DNA of 64,000 nt from Paenibacillus sp. FSL R5-0623 (GTDB lineage Bacteria; Bacillota; Bacilli; Paenibacillales; Paenibacillaceae): contig NZ_CP150233.1 of the NCBI RefSeq assembly GCF_037974265.1, positions 6,907,619-6,971,618 of the forward strand. The letters run 5' to 3'. Position 1 is the first letter of the stretch; each line of letters starts with the position of its first letter. Below, piece after piece: positions 52,464 through 61,582 of this stretch. The position numbers and the translations under genes were made by a program. Below the pieces are notes generated by a model. It was not told the DNA's origin. It ran no database searches and saw only the letters and a program-made list of their open reading frames with translations.

Positions 52464-54352
52464 TATTGTCCCCTTGCTGCGGTTACACGGTTATAATGCT
52501 CCAGGTAGACCAGCAGAATGGAGATGTCGGCAGGAGTAACTCCAGCAATACGAGAAGCCTGACCAATCGAGATTGGACGAATCGTAGCGAGCTTCTGTTT
52601 AGCTTCCATAGCAAGACCATGAATCTCATCATATACGATAGTGTCCGGAATTTTCTTTTTCTCCATCTTTTGCAAACGTTCCACGTGGATCAATTGTTTC
52701 TCAATATAACCCGCATATTTAATTTGTATTTCCACTTGTTCTTTCATATCTGCTGTCAGTTCTACCTCAGATGGTGAGAGCTGTTCAATCAGTTCATACC
52801 CCAGCTCCGGGCGACGCAGCAAGGTAAGCAACGTACTGCCATCCTGAATAGGTGTAGATCCGTACTCTTCCAGCTTGGCATTCACTTCAACCGGGCGAGC
52901 TTTAGCCACTTTCAGACGTGCGACTTCCTGCTCGACTTTCGCCTTTTTATCCAGGAATTTTGCATAACGCTCTTCAGGGATCAGGCCAATGTCATGTCCG
53001 ATTTCCGTCAAACGCATATCTGCATTATCATGGCGAAGCAACAGGCGATACTCAGCGCGTGAAGTCAACAGACGATATGGTTCATTTGTACCCTTTGTCA
53101 CCAGATCATCAATCAGCACGCCAATATAACCTTGGGAACGATCCAGTATTACCGGCTCTCTCCCCTGTACTTTGAGTGCAGCGTTGATTCCAGCCATAAC
53201 ACCTTGTCCTGCTGCTTCTTCATAACCGGATGTACCATTAATCTGACCCGCCGTAAACAGACCTGGTAGACGTTTAGTTTCCAGTGAAGGCCACAATTGT
53301 GTAGGCACCATCGCATCGTATTCAATCGCATAACCATTACGCATCATTTCCACTTTTTCCATACCTGGAATTGAACGTAGCATAGCCAGTTGGACGTCTT
53401 CTGGCATACTCGTAGACAACCCCTGTACGTAATACTCGGATGTGTTCTTGCCTTCCGGCTCAAGGAATATCTGATGTTTCGGCTTGTCGCTGAAACGAAC
53501 AATTTTATCTTCAATGGAAGGGCAATAGCGTGGTCCGGTTCCTTCAATAAGCCCCGAGAACATCGGAGCACGATGCAGATTATCATTAATAATCTGATGT
53601 GTATCCACAGATGTATACGTCAACCAGCAAGGCAACTGCTCATTATCGGAAGACTCTGTTTCATAGGAAAAGAACTTCGGCTTGTCATCGCCAGGCTGAA
53701 TTTCGGTTTTGCTAAAATCAATCGTATCCTTATGCACACGTGGTGGTGTACCCGTTTTGAAACGAACCAGATCAAAGCCCAGTTCACGCAGATTCTCTGA
53801 CAATTTAAGAGAGGGTTGTTGATTGTTTGGTCCACTCTCATACATCAACTCGCCCATAATTACTTTACCGCGCAAGTATGTGCCTGTTGTCAGAACGACC
53901 GCCTTAGCCCGATACTCTGTTCCGGTCTGAGTCACAACGCCTACACATTTTCCGTCTTCAACGATTAGTGAATCAACCATACCCTGACGCATTGTCAGAT
54001 TACGTTCATTCTCCATCGTTTCCTTCATTTTATGCTGGTAGGAGAATTTATCTGCCTGAGCACGAAGCGCGTGAACAGCAGGCCCTTTACCCGTGTTAAG
54101 CATCCGCATCTGAATAAAGGTTTTATCGATATTCCGTCCCATTTCTCCACCAAGTGCATCAATCTCGCGTACAACATGTCCTTTGGCCGGTCCCCCAATA
54201 GATGGGTTACAAGGCATAAAGGCCACCATATCCAGATTGATTGTAATCATTAGTGTTTTGGACCCCATACGAGCTGCGGCCAGCGCGGATTCCACACCAG
54301 CATGCCCTGCACCAACGACGATTACATCATAACTGCCGCCATCAAAAGCCAT
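52463..54352 (-). CDS. mnmG: tRNA uridine 5-carboxymethylaminomethyl modification enzyme MnmG
   Basis: 629 residues, full length. FAD-binding VVGAGHAGVESALAAARMG at the N-terminus, the GidA-type PCNPSIGGPAKGHVVREIDALGG, and C-terminal helical domain ending with QASRIAGVTPADISILLVYLEH. It works with MnmE to modify U34 of certain tRNAs using methylenetetrahydrofolate. Upstream gap to mnmE is about 220 nt. Confidence 0.98.
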   Translation of the reverse strand: MAFDGGSYDVIVVGAGHAGVESALAAARMGSKTLMITINLDMVAFMPCNPSIGGPAKGHVVREIDALGGEMGRNIDKTFIQMRMLNTGKGPAVHALRAQADKFSYQHKMKETMENERNLTMRQGMVDSLIVEDGKCVGVVTQTGTEYRAKAVVLTTGTYLRGKVIMGELMYESGPNNQQPSLKLSENLRELGFDLVRFKTGTPPRVHKDTIDFSKTEIQPGDDKPKFFSYETESSDNEQLPCWLTYTSVDTHQIINDNLHRAPMFSGLIEGTGPRYCPSIEDKIVRFSDKPKHQIFLEPEGKNTSEYYVQGLSTSMPEDVQLAMLRSIPGMEKVEMMRNGYAIEYDAMVPTQLWPSLETKRLPGLFTAGQINGTSGYEEAAGQGVMAGINAALKVQGREPVILDRSQGYIGVLIDDLVTKGTNEPYRLLTSRAEYRLLLRHDNADMRLTEIGHDIGLIPEERYAKFLDKKAKVEQEVARLKVAKARPVEVNAKLEEYGSTPIQDGSTLLTLLRRPELGYELIEQLSPSEVELTADMKEQVEIQIKYAGYIEKQLIHVERLQKMEKKKIPDTIVYDEIHGLAMEAKQKLATIRPISIGQASRIAGVTPADISILLVYLEHYNRVTAARGQ

Positions 54353-54573
54353 TCCCGTTTACCTCCTTATTCCGCTGCATTTGGTGTAACTCACGCAGAC
54401 GGATCATGTTCTACAATAATTAAACTACTTCTAACCGTTCATCGGAACTTGCATTCCTATCTATATGAAACCAACACGTAATAGCTACAACATCATTCCA
54501 TCCTTTGACAACAGGCAGAAATTGTACCCTTCCATCATACACTACGATTTAAGTCAATCTGCAGTATATTTTT

Positions 54574-55950
54574 TTACTTTCCTAGACAGAACTGGGAGAA
54601 AATCTGATCTATTAATGCATCATGTGCTGTATCTCCAACAATCTCGCCCAAATGCTCCCACGCCAAACGAACATCAATCTGAATCATATCGATCGGAATA
54701 AACTGCTCTGCTGCTTCATAGGCATCAACTAGGGACTGCTTTGCTTTTTTGAGCAAAGCAATGTGACGCACATTACTGACATAGGTCAGGTCTGCGGACT
54801 CCAGTTTACCACTGAAGAATAGCGTAGAGATGGCATCTTCCAGTCGATCCACACCCAGATCATCTTTCACCGACATCGGTACAAGCCGTTCTTCCGGAAT
54901 GTAACGAAGCAGCACGTCACGTTCTACCTGTGGCGTTAAGTCCATTTTATTCATAATGATTATCGATTGTCTACCGCGGATTTGTTCCAATAATTCAATC
55001 TCATCGGGATGAAGTGGCTCCGCAGCATTCACAACCATCAAGATCAGATCGGCTTCACTTACTGCAGAACGAGAGCGTTCTACCCCGATCTTCTCTACAA
55101 CGTCCATGGTTTCCCGGATTCCTGCCGTATCCAGCAATTTCAGTGGGATATTATTGATCGTAATGAACTCCTCGATCACATCACGAGTTGTTCCTGGAAT
55201 GTCCGTGACGATGGCCCGGTTGTCTTGCGCAAGTGTATTCATCAATGAGGATTTACCTACGTTAGGTCGTCCAACGATAGCCGTCGTGATACCTTCTCGC
55301 AGGATCTTACCTTGCTCTGCTGTAGTCAGCAATTTATCAATTTCAGTCATAACCTGACTGGACTTCTCTTTAATAAAATCAGACGTTAACGACTCCACAT
55401 CGTGTTCGGGATAATCGATATTCACTTCAATATGAGCCAGTGTTTCCACCAATGTATATCGTAGATCACGCAATTTGGAGGACAGCTTGCCTTCAACTTG
55501 TTTCAGTGCAACCGAGAAAGCTCGGTCCGACTTGGAACGAATAAGATCCATGACACCTTCAGCCTGAGACAGATCAATCCGCCCATTAAGGAAAGCACGC
55601 TTCGTGAACTCACCGGGTTCAGCCAGACGAATATCAAGCTGCAACAGCAGGTCCATGACCCGTTTTACGGACACCACACCGCCATGCGCACTGATCTCCA
55701 CCACATCTTCTGTTGTGAACGAGCGTGGTGCTCGCATTACCGTAACCAATACTTCCTCAATCTTTTCCCCATTAACGGGATCTATGATATGACCATAATG
55801 AACCGTGTGAGATGCTGCCTGAGTTAAAGGGGTTTTACTGCGAAAAATCTTTTCCGTCTCCGACACTGCATCCGGGCCGCTGACCCGGATCACGGCAATA
55901 CCCGCCTCTCCGACAGCCGTTGATATCGCTGTGATCGTATCACTGATCAT
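54574..55950 (-). CDS. mnmE: tRNA modification GTPase MnmE
   Basis: 458 residues. N-terminal folate-binding domain (TITAISTAVGEAGIAVIRVSG), helical domain, inserted G domain with GRPNVGKSSLMN (G1), DIPGTTRD, DTAGIRE (G3) and NKMD (G4), and the C-terminal CLGK motif whose Cys is essential. It pairs with MnmG. Terminator-type sequence was not found after it; transcription may continue into mnmG. Confidence 0.98.
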   Translation of the reverse strand: MISDTITAISTAVGEAGIAVIRVSGPDAVSETEKIFRSKTPLTQAASHTVHYGHIIDPVNGEKIEEVLVTVMRAPRSFTTEDVVEISAHGGVVSVKRVMDLLLQLDIRLAEPGEFTKRAFLNGRIDLSQAEGVMDLIRSKSDRAFSVALKQVEGKLSSKLRDLRYTLVETLAHIEVNIDYPEHDVESLTSDFIKEKSSQVMTEIDKLLTTAEQGKILREGITTAIVGRPNVGKSSLMNTLAQDNRAIVTDIPGTTRDVIEEFITINNIPLKLLDTAGIRETMDVVEKIGVERSRSAVSEADLILMVVNAAEPLHPDEIELLEQIRGRQSIIIMNKMDLTPQVERDVLLRYIPEERLVPMSVKDDLGVDRLEDAISTLFFSGKLESADLTYVSNVRHIALLKKAKQSLVDAYEAAEQFIPIDMIQIDVRLAWEHLGEIVGDTAHDALIDQIFSQFCLGK

Positions 55951-56106
55951 GGTTATCTCTCCTTGCTCTATTTTAAAATTGCCGTCCCTCTGGGGACGCC
56001 ATATCCATTTTCAAATCTATTAATGATATATCATATGACATGCTGCTTATCGTATTAAGTCCACTCTTTACTTGTTCTACGCACCTTATCAAATTGCTTC
56101 TGTACG

Positions 56107-56146
56107 AAAAAAGCAATGGCTTCTGCACCGGGCAGGAAGCCATTGC
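56107..56146 (-). terminator. Terminator after jag
   Basis: GCAATGGCTTC (56113-56123) pairs with GAAGCCATTGC (56136-56146); on the minus strand followed by six T residues. It separates spoIIIJ-jag from mnmE. Confidence 0.9.
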
Positions 56147-56161
56147 GTCTTCAATTTCGTG

Positions 56162-56863
56162 TTATTTCGTCGTAATAACCACACGCCGATTAGGCTCCTC
56201 GCCCTTACTTAACGTCTTAATCTGCGGGTGATTTTGCAGTTTTGCATGGATGACTTTTCGTTCGAGCGGAGGCATTGGTTCCAGTACAACTTCCTTACCG
56301 GTACGGATTGCTTGTCCAGCCAATCGTTCAGCCAGATCCTCCAGCGTCTTCCGCCGACGTTGACGGAAATTCTCCGCGTCGAGCACAATTCGAACGAAGC
56401 TTTCCGAATATCGGTTCGCTACAATGTTCGTTAGATACTGAAGCGCATCCAGCGTCTGTCCACGTCTGCCAATAATCATGCCCAGATCTTCGCCGGCAAT
56501 ATTGAAGATATGTCCATCCCGCTGTTTTTTGATATGCACTTCAACATCCAGTCCCATACCTGCTGCGACCTCTTTCAAGAAAGCAGCCGCTTCTTCATAG
56601 GGATTTTTAGCTGCGACATCCTCAAGTAATGCATCTACTTCAGATTTGTATGCAGCTGGTTTGATCGGCTGTGGAACAACTTCCGGTACAGGCAATAATT
56701 TCACTTCAACTTTGGCCGCCCTCACCCCGAACAAACCCAGGAATCCTTTTGACGGCTGCTCTAACACTTGTATCTCGACCTTGTCCCGACTTACGCCAAG
56801 CTCGGTCAATCCTTGGTTTACAGCATCTTCAACGGTTTTTCCTGACGTAATGACTTTGGTCAT
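56162..56863 (-). CDS. khpB: Jag (KhpB), RNA-binding protein
   Basis: 233 residues: Jag-N domain (VITSGKTVEDAVNQGLTELG and GFLGLFGVRAAKV), KH domain (about 85-160) with IIGRRGQTLDALQYL, and R3H domain (about 165-233) ending RRVVITTK. It binds RNA and affects cell size and division. It starts 4 nt inside the end of spoIIIJ, so it is coupled to it. Confidence 0.95.
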   Translation of the reverse strand: MTKVITSGKTVEDAVNQGLTELGVSRDKVEIQVLEQPSKGFLGLFGVRAAKVEVKLLPVPEVVPQPIKPAAYKSEVDALLEDVAAKNPYEEAAAFLKEVAAGMGLDVEVHIKKQRDGHIFNIAGEDLGMIIGRRGQTLDALQYLTNIVANRYSESFVRIVLDAENFRQRRRKTLEDLAERLAGQAIRTGKEVVLEPMPPLERKVIHAKLQNHPQIKTLSKGEEPNRRVVITTK

Positions 56864-57738
56864 TTCGATTTTTTGGCCCCTTTCGACCCTTTTCCAGAGA
56901 CGGTCGCTTTGCCACCGTTTTTGCGTTTAGCTCCATTTTTGGAAGAGCTATTCTGCTTCACGTTGACCTCAGCCACGATTTTATCATTATTCCGGTAAAG
57001 GAAATAGTTTTGCACGATCGTGTAGATGTTACTGTAGAACCAGTACAGCGGAAGTGCTGACGGGAACTGATAAGACATCACGAAGATCAAAATCGGGTAC
57101 ACCCATAGCATAAACTGCATCGGACCCACTTGCTGTGCAGGGTTCATACGCATCATCATCCATGTTTGAATGAATGTTGTAATAGCGGCCAGCACTGGCA
57201 AAATAAACAGGTGATCGGGTGATCCGAGCTGGAGCCACAAGAAATCATGCGTTCTCAGACTGGAGTTTCCGTAAATTGAGTTATAAAGTGCGATGTAAAT
57301 CGGCATCTGAATGATAAGTGGCAGACAACCGGCCATCGGATTAACTTTGTTCTCCTGGAACAACTTCATCGTTTCTTGCTGAACTTTCTCAGGTGTATCT
57401 TTAAACTTGGCTTGAATCTCCTTCAGCTGCGGCTGAATGGCCTGCATAGCTTTGGAGCTACGGACTTGTTTCATTGTTAGTGGTAAAATCAATGTCCGTA
57501 CAATAAGCACCATCACGAGGACGGCCAGTCCATATTCACCGTTAAACCAGTTGGCGAATGTATCCAGCGCCAGTGAGAACCAGTACACAACATTGCTTTG
57601 CCAGAATGAGCCACTATTCTTCAGATCTTCCGTAGTAACCCCGGCTCCTTGTGGAGTACATCCGGCGAGTACAGTGACCATTGCAATGACTGCAATGAGG
57701 AGAATCCACTTCCCCTTTGATGTCTTCAATCGCGACAC
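56860..57738 (-). CDS. yidC: SpoIIIJ/YidC membrane insertase
   Basis: 292 residues from GTG at 57738 after GAGGGG. Lipoprotein signal with lipobox VLAGC, then five transmembrane helices with the conserved Arg in the first core helix (LVRTLILPLTMKQVRSSKAMQ) and helices ending VQNYFLYRNND; the C-terminus is highly basic, as in Gram-positive YidC, to bind ribosomes. Needed for membrane protein insertion and, in B. subtilis, for the SpoIIIJ-dependent sporulation step. Overlaps khpB by 4 nt. Confidence 0.96.
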   Translation of the reverse strand: MSRLKTSKGKWILLIAVIAMVTVLAGCTPQGAGVTTEDLKNSGSFWQSNVVYWFSLALDTFANWFNGEYGLAVLVMVLIVRTLILPLTMKQVRSSKAMQAIQPQLKEIQAKFKDTPEKVQQETMKLFQENKVNPMAGCLPLIIQMPIYIALYNSIYGNSSLRTHDFLWLQLGSPDHLFILPVLAAITTFIQTWMMMRMNPAQQVGPMQFMLWVYPILIFVMSYQFPSALPLYWFYSNIYTIVQNYFLYRNNDKIVAEVNVKQNSSSKNGAKRKNGGKATVSGKGSKGAKKSK

Positions 57739-57813
57739 TTCATAACCCCTCTCTTAACCATTCCATTCCATCGTAAAATCATACCATAATTAGGAGGACA
57801 AATAAACCGAAGC

Positions 57814-58164
57814 TTACCGCTTGCTCGACTTCAAAAGAGAGCCCTTTCGCATCGCATGTAGCAGGCTTTTTTCCATTTCCTTATAGGGCATGTCCAGTGC
57901 ACCTTTTCTGACGATAAAAATCAGATCCATCTGCGTGACGATCTCATGCTCATGATGACGAACAATTTCCTTGATCATGCGTCTCATCCGGTTGCGTACG
58001 ACAGCGTTTCCGATTTTCTTGCTGCATGATACACCTACCCGGAATTGTTCCGTATCTTTACGGCGACAGCCATACACCACGAATTGATGATTGGCAAACG
58101 ATTTCCCATACCGGTATACGCGGCTAAAGTCCGCCCGGTTTCGTAGACGCAGTCTTTTATACAC
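57814..58164 (-). CDS. rnpA: Ribonuclease P protein component
   Basis: 116 residues from GTG at 58164, about 7 nt after AAGGAGAAG. Conserved RNR motif is in GNAVVRNRMRRMIKE. It supports the RNase P ribozyme in tRNA 5' processing. It begins the unit rnpA-yidC-khpB; note the separation from rpmH by 360 nt and a terminator, which differs from the compact rpmH-rnpA layout in many Bacilli. Confidence 0.97.
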   Translation of the reverse strand: MYKRLRLRNRADFSRVYRYGKSFANHQFVVYGCRRKDTEQFRVGVSCSKKIGNAVVRNRMRRMIKEIVRHHEHEIVTQMDLIFIVRKGALDMPYKEMEKSLLHAMRKGSLLKSSKR

Positions 58165-58308
58165 GGCGCTTCTCCTTGCTGTTCTCCATCATTGATATTG
58201 ACGGAGGCCTCATTACTGATTTAGTATAGGCTTTCTTGAATGACGGTAAACCGTCTTGGCGACAACTTCATTTGGGATGATTATTAGTCAGCTACTTGAA
58301 CTGATCCG

Positions 58309-58327
58309 CATTCATCCGGGATGAATG
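58309..58327. repeat. 19-bp palindrome in the rnpA-rpmH spacer
   Basis: CATTCATC-CGG-GATGAATG, perfect 8-bp arms and 3-bp centre, no T tract on either strand, so it is not a terminator. Its position about 145 bp upstream of the rnpA GTG suggests an operator. Confidence 0.4.
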
Positions 58328-58490
58328 TTGATTGGCCATTTAAACCTATCAACGATTCATCATTATATAAGGTAAGTTTTCGAAAAATGGAAAACTCACT
58401 CAACATACATCATGTGTGTTCAGCACTTTTTCGCAGACCATTCAGACCTGATCTGTAGCAGCATCCAGTCTGATTTGAGCTAATTAAGAA

Positions 58491-58517
58491 AAAAAAGACC
58501 ACCTCGGTGGTCTTCAA
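58491..58517 (-). terminator. Terminator after rpmH
   Basis: AAGACCACC (58495-58503) pairs with GGTGGTCTT (58509-58517); on the minus strand a T8 tract follows. It separates rpmH from rnpA. Confidence 0.85.
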
Positions 58518-58523
58518 TGCTTA

Positions 58524-58655
58524 AGCACTCAGGTTTTTACGGCCTTTAAGGCGACGTGCGGCCAAAATTTTACGGCCGTTGCTCGTGCTCATTCTTTTCC
58601 GGAAACCATGAACTTTTTTACGTTTGCTAACGTTCGGTTTGAATGTAGGTCTCAA
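58524..58655 (-). CDS. rpmH: 50S ribosomal protein L34
   Basis: About 44 residues with a TTG start at 58655 after AGGAGGTG: the sequence begins M-R-P-T-F-K-P-N-V-S-K-R-K-K-V-H-G-F, then RKRMSTSNGRKIL and ends KGRKNLSA, the L34 signature. It is too short for ordinary ORF calling. It stands next to the DnaA-box region, which in most Bacilli would be directly followed by dnaA. Confidence 0.95.
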
Positions 58656-58872
58656 TGTATTGCACCTCCTCACAAGGAAATACTTATGTGATGAATCACT
58701 TTCATCTTCACAGAAAACACCTTTATATATTTAACCATGATCACCTGGAAAAGTCAACTGCATGGCTCAAGGCTTCTCCCTCTTTTATATACACTCTTCA
58801 TCCCACCCAAAGTAATGACCACAGCTCATCCACTTCAATACCAGCACCAAGCCCCGAAGAGAGACCTGAAAG

Positions 58873-58987
58873 TTATCCCCAGACCCTGATCAGATCACCC
58901 TATTTCAGCATTTATAGTTATCCACAACCTCCAATACCTGCTATCTCCTTCATTATATCCTGTTTGAAGTTATTCACATGTGGATAA
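58873..58987. promoter_or_regulatory. DnaA-box cluster, rpmH side
   Basis: TTATCCCCA (58873-58881), TTATCCACA (58918-58926, perfect), TTATTCACA (58970-58978) and, abutting it, TGTGGATAA (58979-58987, perfect on the other strand). The last two form an 18-bp near-palindrome. The cluster is next to rpmH, as in oriC of Bacilli. Confidence 0.8.
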
Positions 58988-59087
58988 TGGTTATAGGCTA
59001 TTAATATCGTCGAATTCTAATCCGGTTGTATCCGCTTCAATTATGGTTTACAAGCTTTTGAGAAAGGTGTAGGATAAAAATCACATC

Positions 59088-59099
59088 TTGTATACAAGT
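59088..59099. promoter_or_regulatory. GntR operator upstream of gntR
   Basis: CTTGTATACAAG, perfect 12-bp palindrome within ATCTTGTATACAAGTAT (59086-59102). It nearly equals the gluconate operator of B. subtilis (ATACTTGTATACAAGTAT). It lies 170 bp upstream of the gntR start. Confidence 0.8.
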
Positions 59100-59267
59100 A
59101 TATGGATGAAGCTGATTTACTTACCCGCCTTTAGTAGTCCTTTGAAAAAAACATTAGCCGTTAGCTTGTAGCTACAGACTATGGATTGAACTGAATGTCC
59201 AGTCCGCAAAATAGTTATGCTATGATCAGTAATGAACTGATTACTTATTAATAGGAGCGTTAGCCAT

Positions 59268-59942
59268 ATGTTATTTCCTTCTTCCTGGCTTCAAGGGGCT
59301 TCCCGTGGTGAAGCCATTGCCTGCGAATTAAGGCTGCGGATCATCAGTGGTACCCTTCGACCTGGAGAGATTTTGTCGGAAAATCGAATTGCGGCTGATT
59401 TTGACAGCAGTCGTTCACCTGTCCGTGAAGCGTTACGGACATTGTCCAATGAAGGCCTTATTCGGCTTGAACGTATGGGTGTCGTTGTCATTGGACTAAG
59501 AATCAAGGATGTCGAAGAATTGTATGATGTCCGTTTCCTGATTGAAAGTTTTGTGCAGCAGCGACTTGCTGGTGATGTCCCAGAATCATTAATCACCCAG
59601 CTGCGTAACGTGATCGACAAAATGCAACTTGCTGGACGGCATCAGGACGCCGTCGAATTCGCCTATCAGGATCTCGTTTTCCACGAGACCATCATTGAAG
59701 CTGCTCAGCATTCCCGTATTTCACATCTATGGAAGAGTATTCGATATGTTGTGATGACCGTTATGCTGCTTACAACGCGCAGAGTATTTGTTCAAGGCGA
59801 GCAGAAAGTAAGCGCTGTAATTGAGAAACACCGTCTGCTCGTTGAAGCACTTGAATCAGGTGACAAGGTACTCATTCAGGCTGGAGTCCGCACGTATTTC
59901 CAAGATTCTGGCAAAACGCTGCACGAAAGCTTTGATTCCTAA
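59268..59942 (+). CDS. gntR: GntR, gluconate-operon repressor (FadR/FCD subfamily)
   Basis: 224 residues, AGGAG about 10 nt before the ATG. N-terminal winged HTH (LRPGEILSENRIAADFDSSRSPVREALRTLSNEGLI) and a C-terminal FCD ligand-binding domain with conserved helices (YDVRFLIESF, AYQDLVFHETIIEAA). Gluconate binding should release it from its operators at 59088 and 59992. A short palindrome AGTAAT-N6-ATTACT lies at 59228-59245 close to the start. Confidence 0.92.
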   Translation: MLFPSSWLQGASRGEAIACELRLRIISGTLRPGEILSENRIAADFDSSRSPVREALRTLSNEGLIRLERMGVVVIGLRIKDVEELYDVRFLIESFVQQRLAGDVPESLITQLRNVIDKMQLAGRHQDAVEFAYQDLVFHETIIEAAQHSRISHLWKSIRYVVMTVMLLTTRRVFVQGEQKVSAVIEKHRLLVEALESGDKVLIQAGVRTYFQDSGKTLHESFDS

Positions 59943-59991
59943 TGGGTGCAAGGCGTTTGCAATCATATCCGTCGTGAATGATTGCGACTTA

Positions 59992-60007
59992 ACTTGTCGA
60001 CAAGTAT
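59992..60007. promoter_or_regulatory. GntR operator between gntR and gntP
   Basis: ACTTGTCGACAAGT (59992-60005) is a perfect 14-bp palindrome with the same CTTGT-N2-ACAAG arms as the first operator. It sits 150 bp before gntP and implies a second regulated promoter there. A hairpin GCAATCAT/ATGATTGC lies just upstream. Confidence 0.75.
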
Positions 60008-60154
60008 ACAAAATGCGATTTTGTTTCAAATTTGGACATGATAAAACTACATTTTTTTCGCCAACATTTTCTGCAGTACTGGCACAAACTTAATCGTTGA
60101 CGATAATTTCACTTGTAAGCGTTCTATATCAGAAATAAAGGAGCACACAACATC

Positions 60155-61516
60155 ATGAGCACTCTTTTTGGACTATCCCACAACGCAACATTATTGGTTT
60201 GGACGTTAATTGCGATCGTTTTTCTGATCGTTTTGATCTCCAAGTATAAATGGAATCCCTTTATCACCCTGCTGTTGTCCGCATTAATGCTCGGTTTGCT
60301 TACAGGTATGAAACCTGCCGATGTGATCTCTTCCATTACCGGGGGACTTGGCGGCACACTTGGAACCATCGCAATTGTTATTGCTCTCGGTACAATGCTT
60401 GGTAAGATGATGGCCGAATCTGGCGGTGCCGAGCGCATTGCAACTACATTAGTTGATCGGTTTGGTGTGAAACGTGTGCACTGGGCCATGATGATTGTTG
60501 GATTTATCGTTGGTATTCCTGTTTTCTTCGAAGTCGGCGTAATTTTGATGATCCCCATCATTTTTACCGTTGCACGTAAAACCAACATGTCTTTGCTGCA
60601 GATTGGTATTCCCATTTTGGCGGGTCTGTCGACTGTACACGGTTTGGTTCCACCCCATCCAGCGCCAATGATTGCGATTGAAGCCTTCAGCGCGGATCTG
60701 GGTAAAACCATTCTGTACTCCCTTATTGTTGGTATTCCTACAGCGATTATTGCAGGTCCCTTGTTTGGTAAATTTATTGGTAAAAGAATACACACCGAAC
60801 CGCCAGCAGAACTGGCTGAACAATTCGCAACCAAAACAAACAGCAACATGCCCGGGTTTGGTATTACCCTGTTTACCATATTGCTGCCGGTCATTTTGAT
60901 GCTGATTGGTTCCATAGCAAGCATCATTGACCCAAATGCTACGAGCGGTTTCACCGTTTTCAGTGAATTTATCGGTCATGAGATCATTGCTTTGCTCATT
61001 TCAGTTGTATTTGCCCTCTTTTCACTCGGCTTTGCACGTGGATTCACCAAACACGATATTTCTCGCTTCACCAGTGAATGTCTGGCGCCTACGGCGACCA
61101 TCATTCTCATCATTGGCGGAGGCGGTGCCTTCAAACAGGTATTGATCAATAGTGGTGTAGGTAACGCCATTGCTGAAGTCGCTACCCATGCCAACATCAA
61201 CGTGATCCTGTTTGCCTGGCTTGTCGCTGCGCTCATTCGTGTAGCTACCGGTTCAGCAACCGTAGCCATGACAACAGCCGCCGGTATTGTCGCTCCAGTG
61301 CTTGCACTCACACCAGGTGCCAATATTGAGCTGGTTGTACTCGCCACAGGTGCAGGGTCACTCATACTGTCCCATGTGAACGATGCAGGATTCTGGATGA
61401 TCAAAGAATTCTTTAATATGAGCGTTTCCCAGACATTGAAAACGTGGACCGTTATGGAAACACTATTATCCGTGGTCGGACTGATCTTTATTTTGCTCCT
61501 GAGTACAGTGGTATAA
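60155..61516 (+). CDS. gntP: GntP, gluconate:H+ symporter
   Basis: 453 residues, 12 or more hydrophobic segments. The sequence has GntP features: KYKWNPFITLLLSALMLGLLTGM at the N-terminus, GLGGTLGTIAIVIALGTMLGKMMAESGGAERIA, HGLVPPHPAPMIAI and the C-terminal ATGAGSLILSHVNDAGFW, which are conserved in gluconate permeases. It follows gntR and precedes gntK by 66 nt. Confidence 0.96.
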   Translation: MSTLFGLSHNATLLVWTLIAIVFLIVLISKYKWNPFITLLLSALMLGLLTGMKPADVISSITGGLGGTLGTIAIVIALGTMLGKMMAESGGAERIATTLVDRFGVKRVHWAMMIVGFIVGIPVFFEVGVILMIPIIFTVARKTNMSLLQIGIPILAGLSTVHGLVPPHPAPMIAIEAFSADLGKTILYSLIVGIPTAIIAGPLFGKFIGKRIHTEPPAELAEQFATKTNSNMPGFGITLFTILLPVILMLIGSIASIIDPNATSGFTVFSEFIGHEIIALLISVVFALFSLGFARGFTKHDISRFTSECLAPTATIILIIGGGGAFKQVLINSGVGNAIAEVATHANINVILFAWLVAALIRVATGSATVAMTTAAGIVAPVLALTPGANIELVVLATGAGSLILSHVNDAGFWMIKEFFNMSVSQTLKTWTVMETLLSVVGLIFILLLSTVV

Positions 61517-61582
61517 ATGGTCTCTCTATAGTAGAAAGAAATTAAAATCTTATCGCTTTCTGAAGAAAGAAGGATTAAATAC

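Larger units (their letters stand above)
58165..58523. other. Spacer between rnpA and rpmH
   Basis: 359 nt. It has a perfect palindrome CATTCATC-CGG-GATGAATG (58309-58327) of unknown role, the rnpA promoter region and the rpmH terminator (58491-58517). Confidence 0.5.
58656..59267. other. Spacer between rpmH and gntR, containing DnaA boxes
   Basis: 612 nt. It holds four DnaA-box-like sequences (58873-58987), a GntR operator (59088-59099) and the gntR promoter region. A 110-codon rightward frame here has no ribosome site. Confidence 0.6.

Noticed and set aside
52680..52695. parS-like sequence with GTTCCACGTGGATC
   Set aside because: Several mismatches to the parS consensus, inside mnmG.
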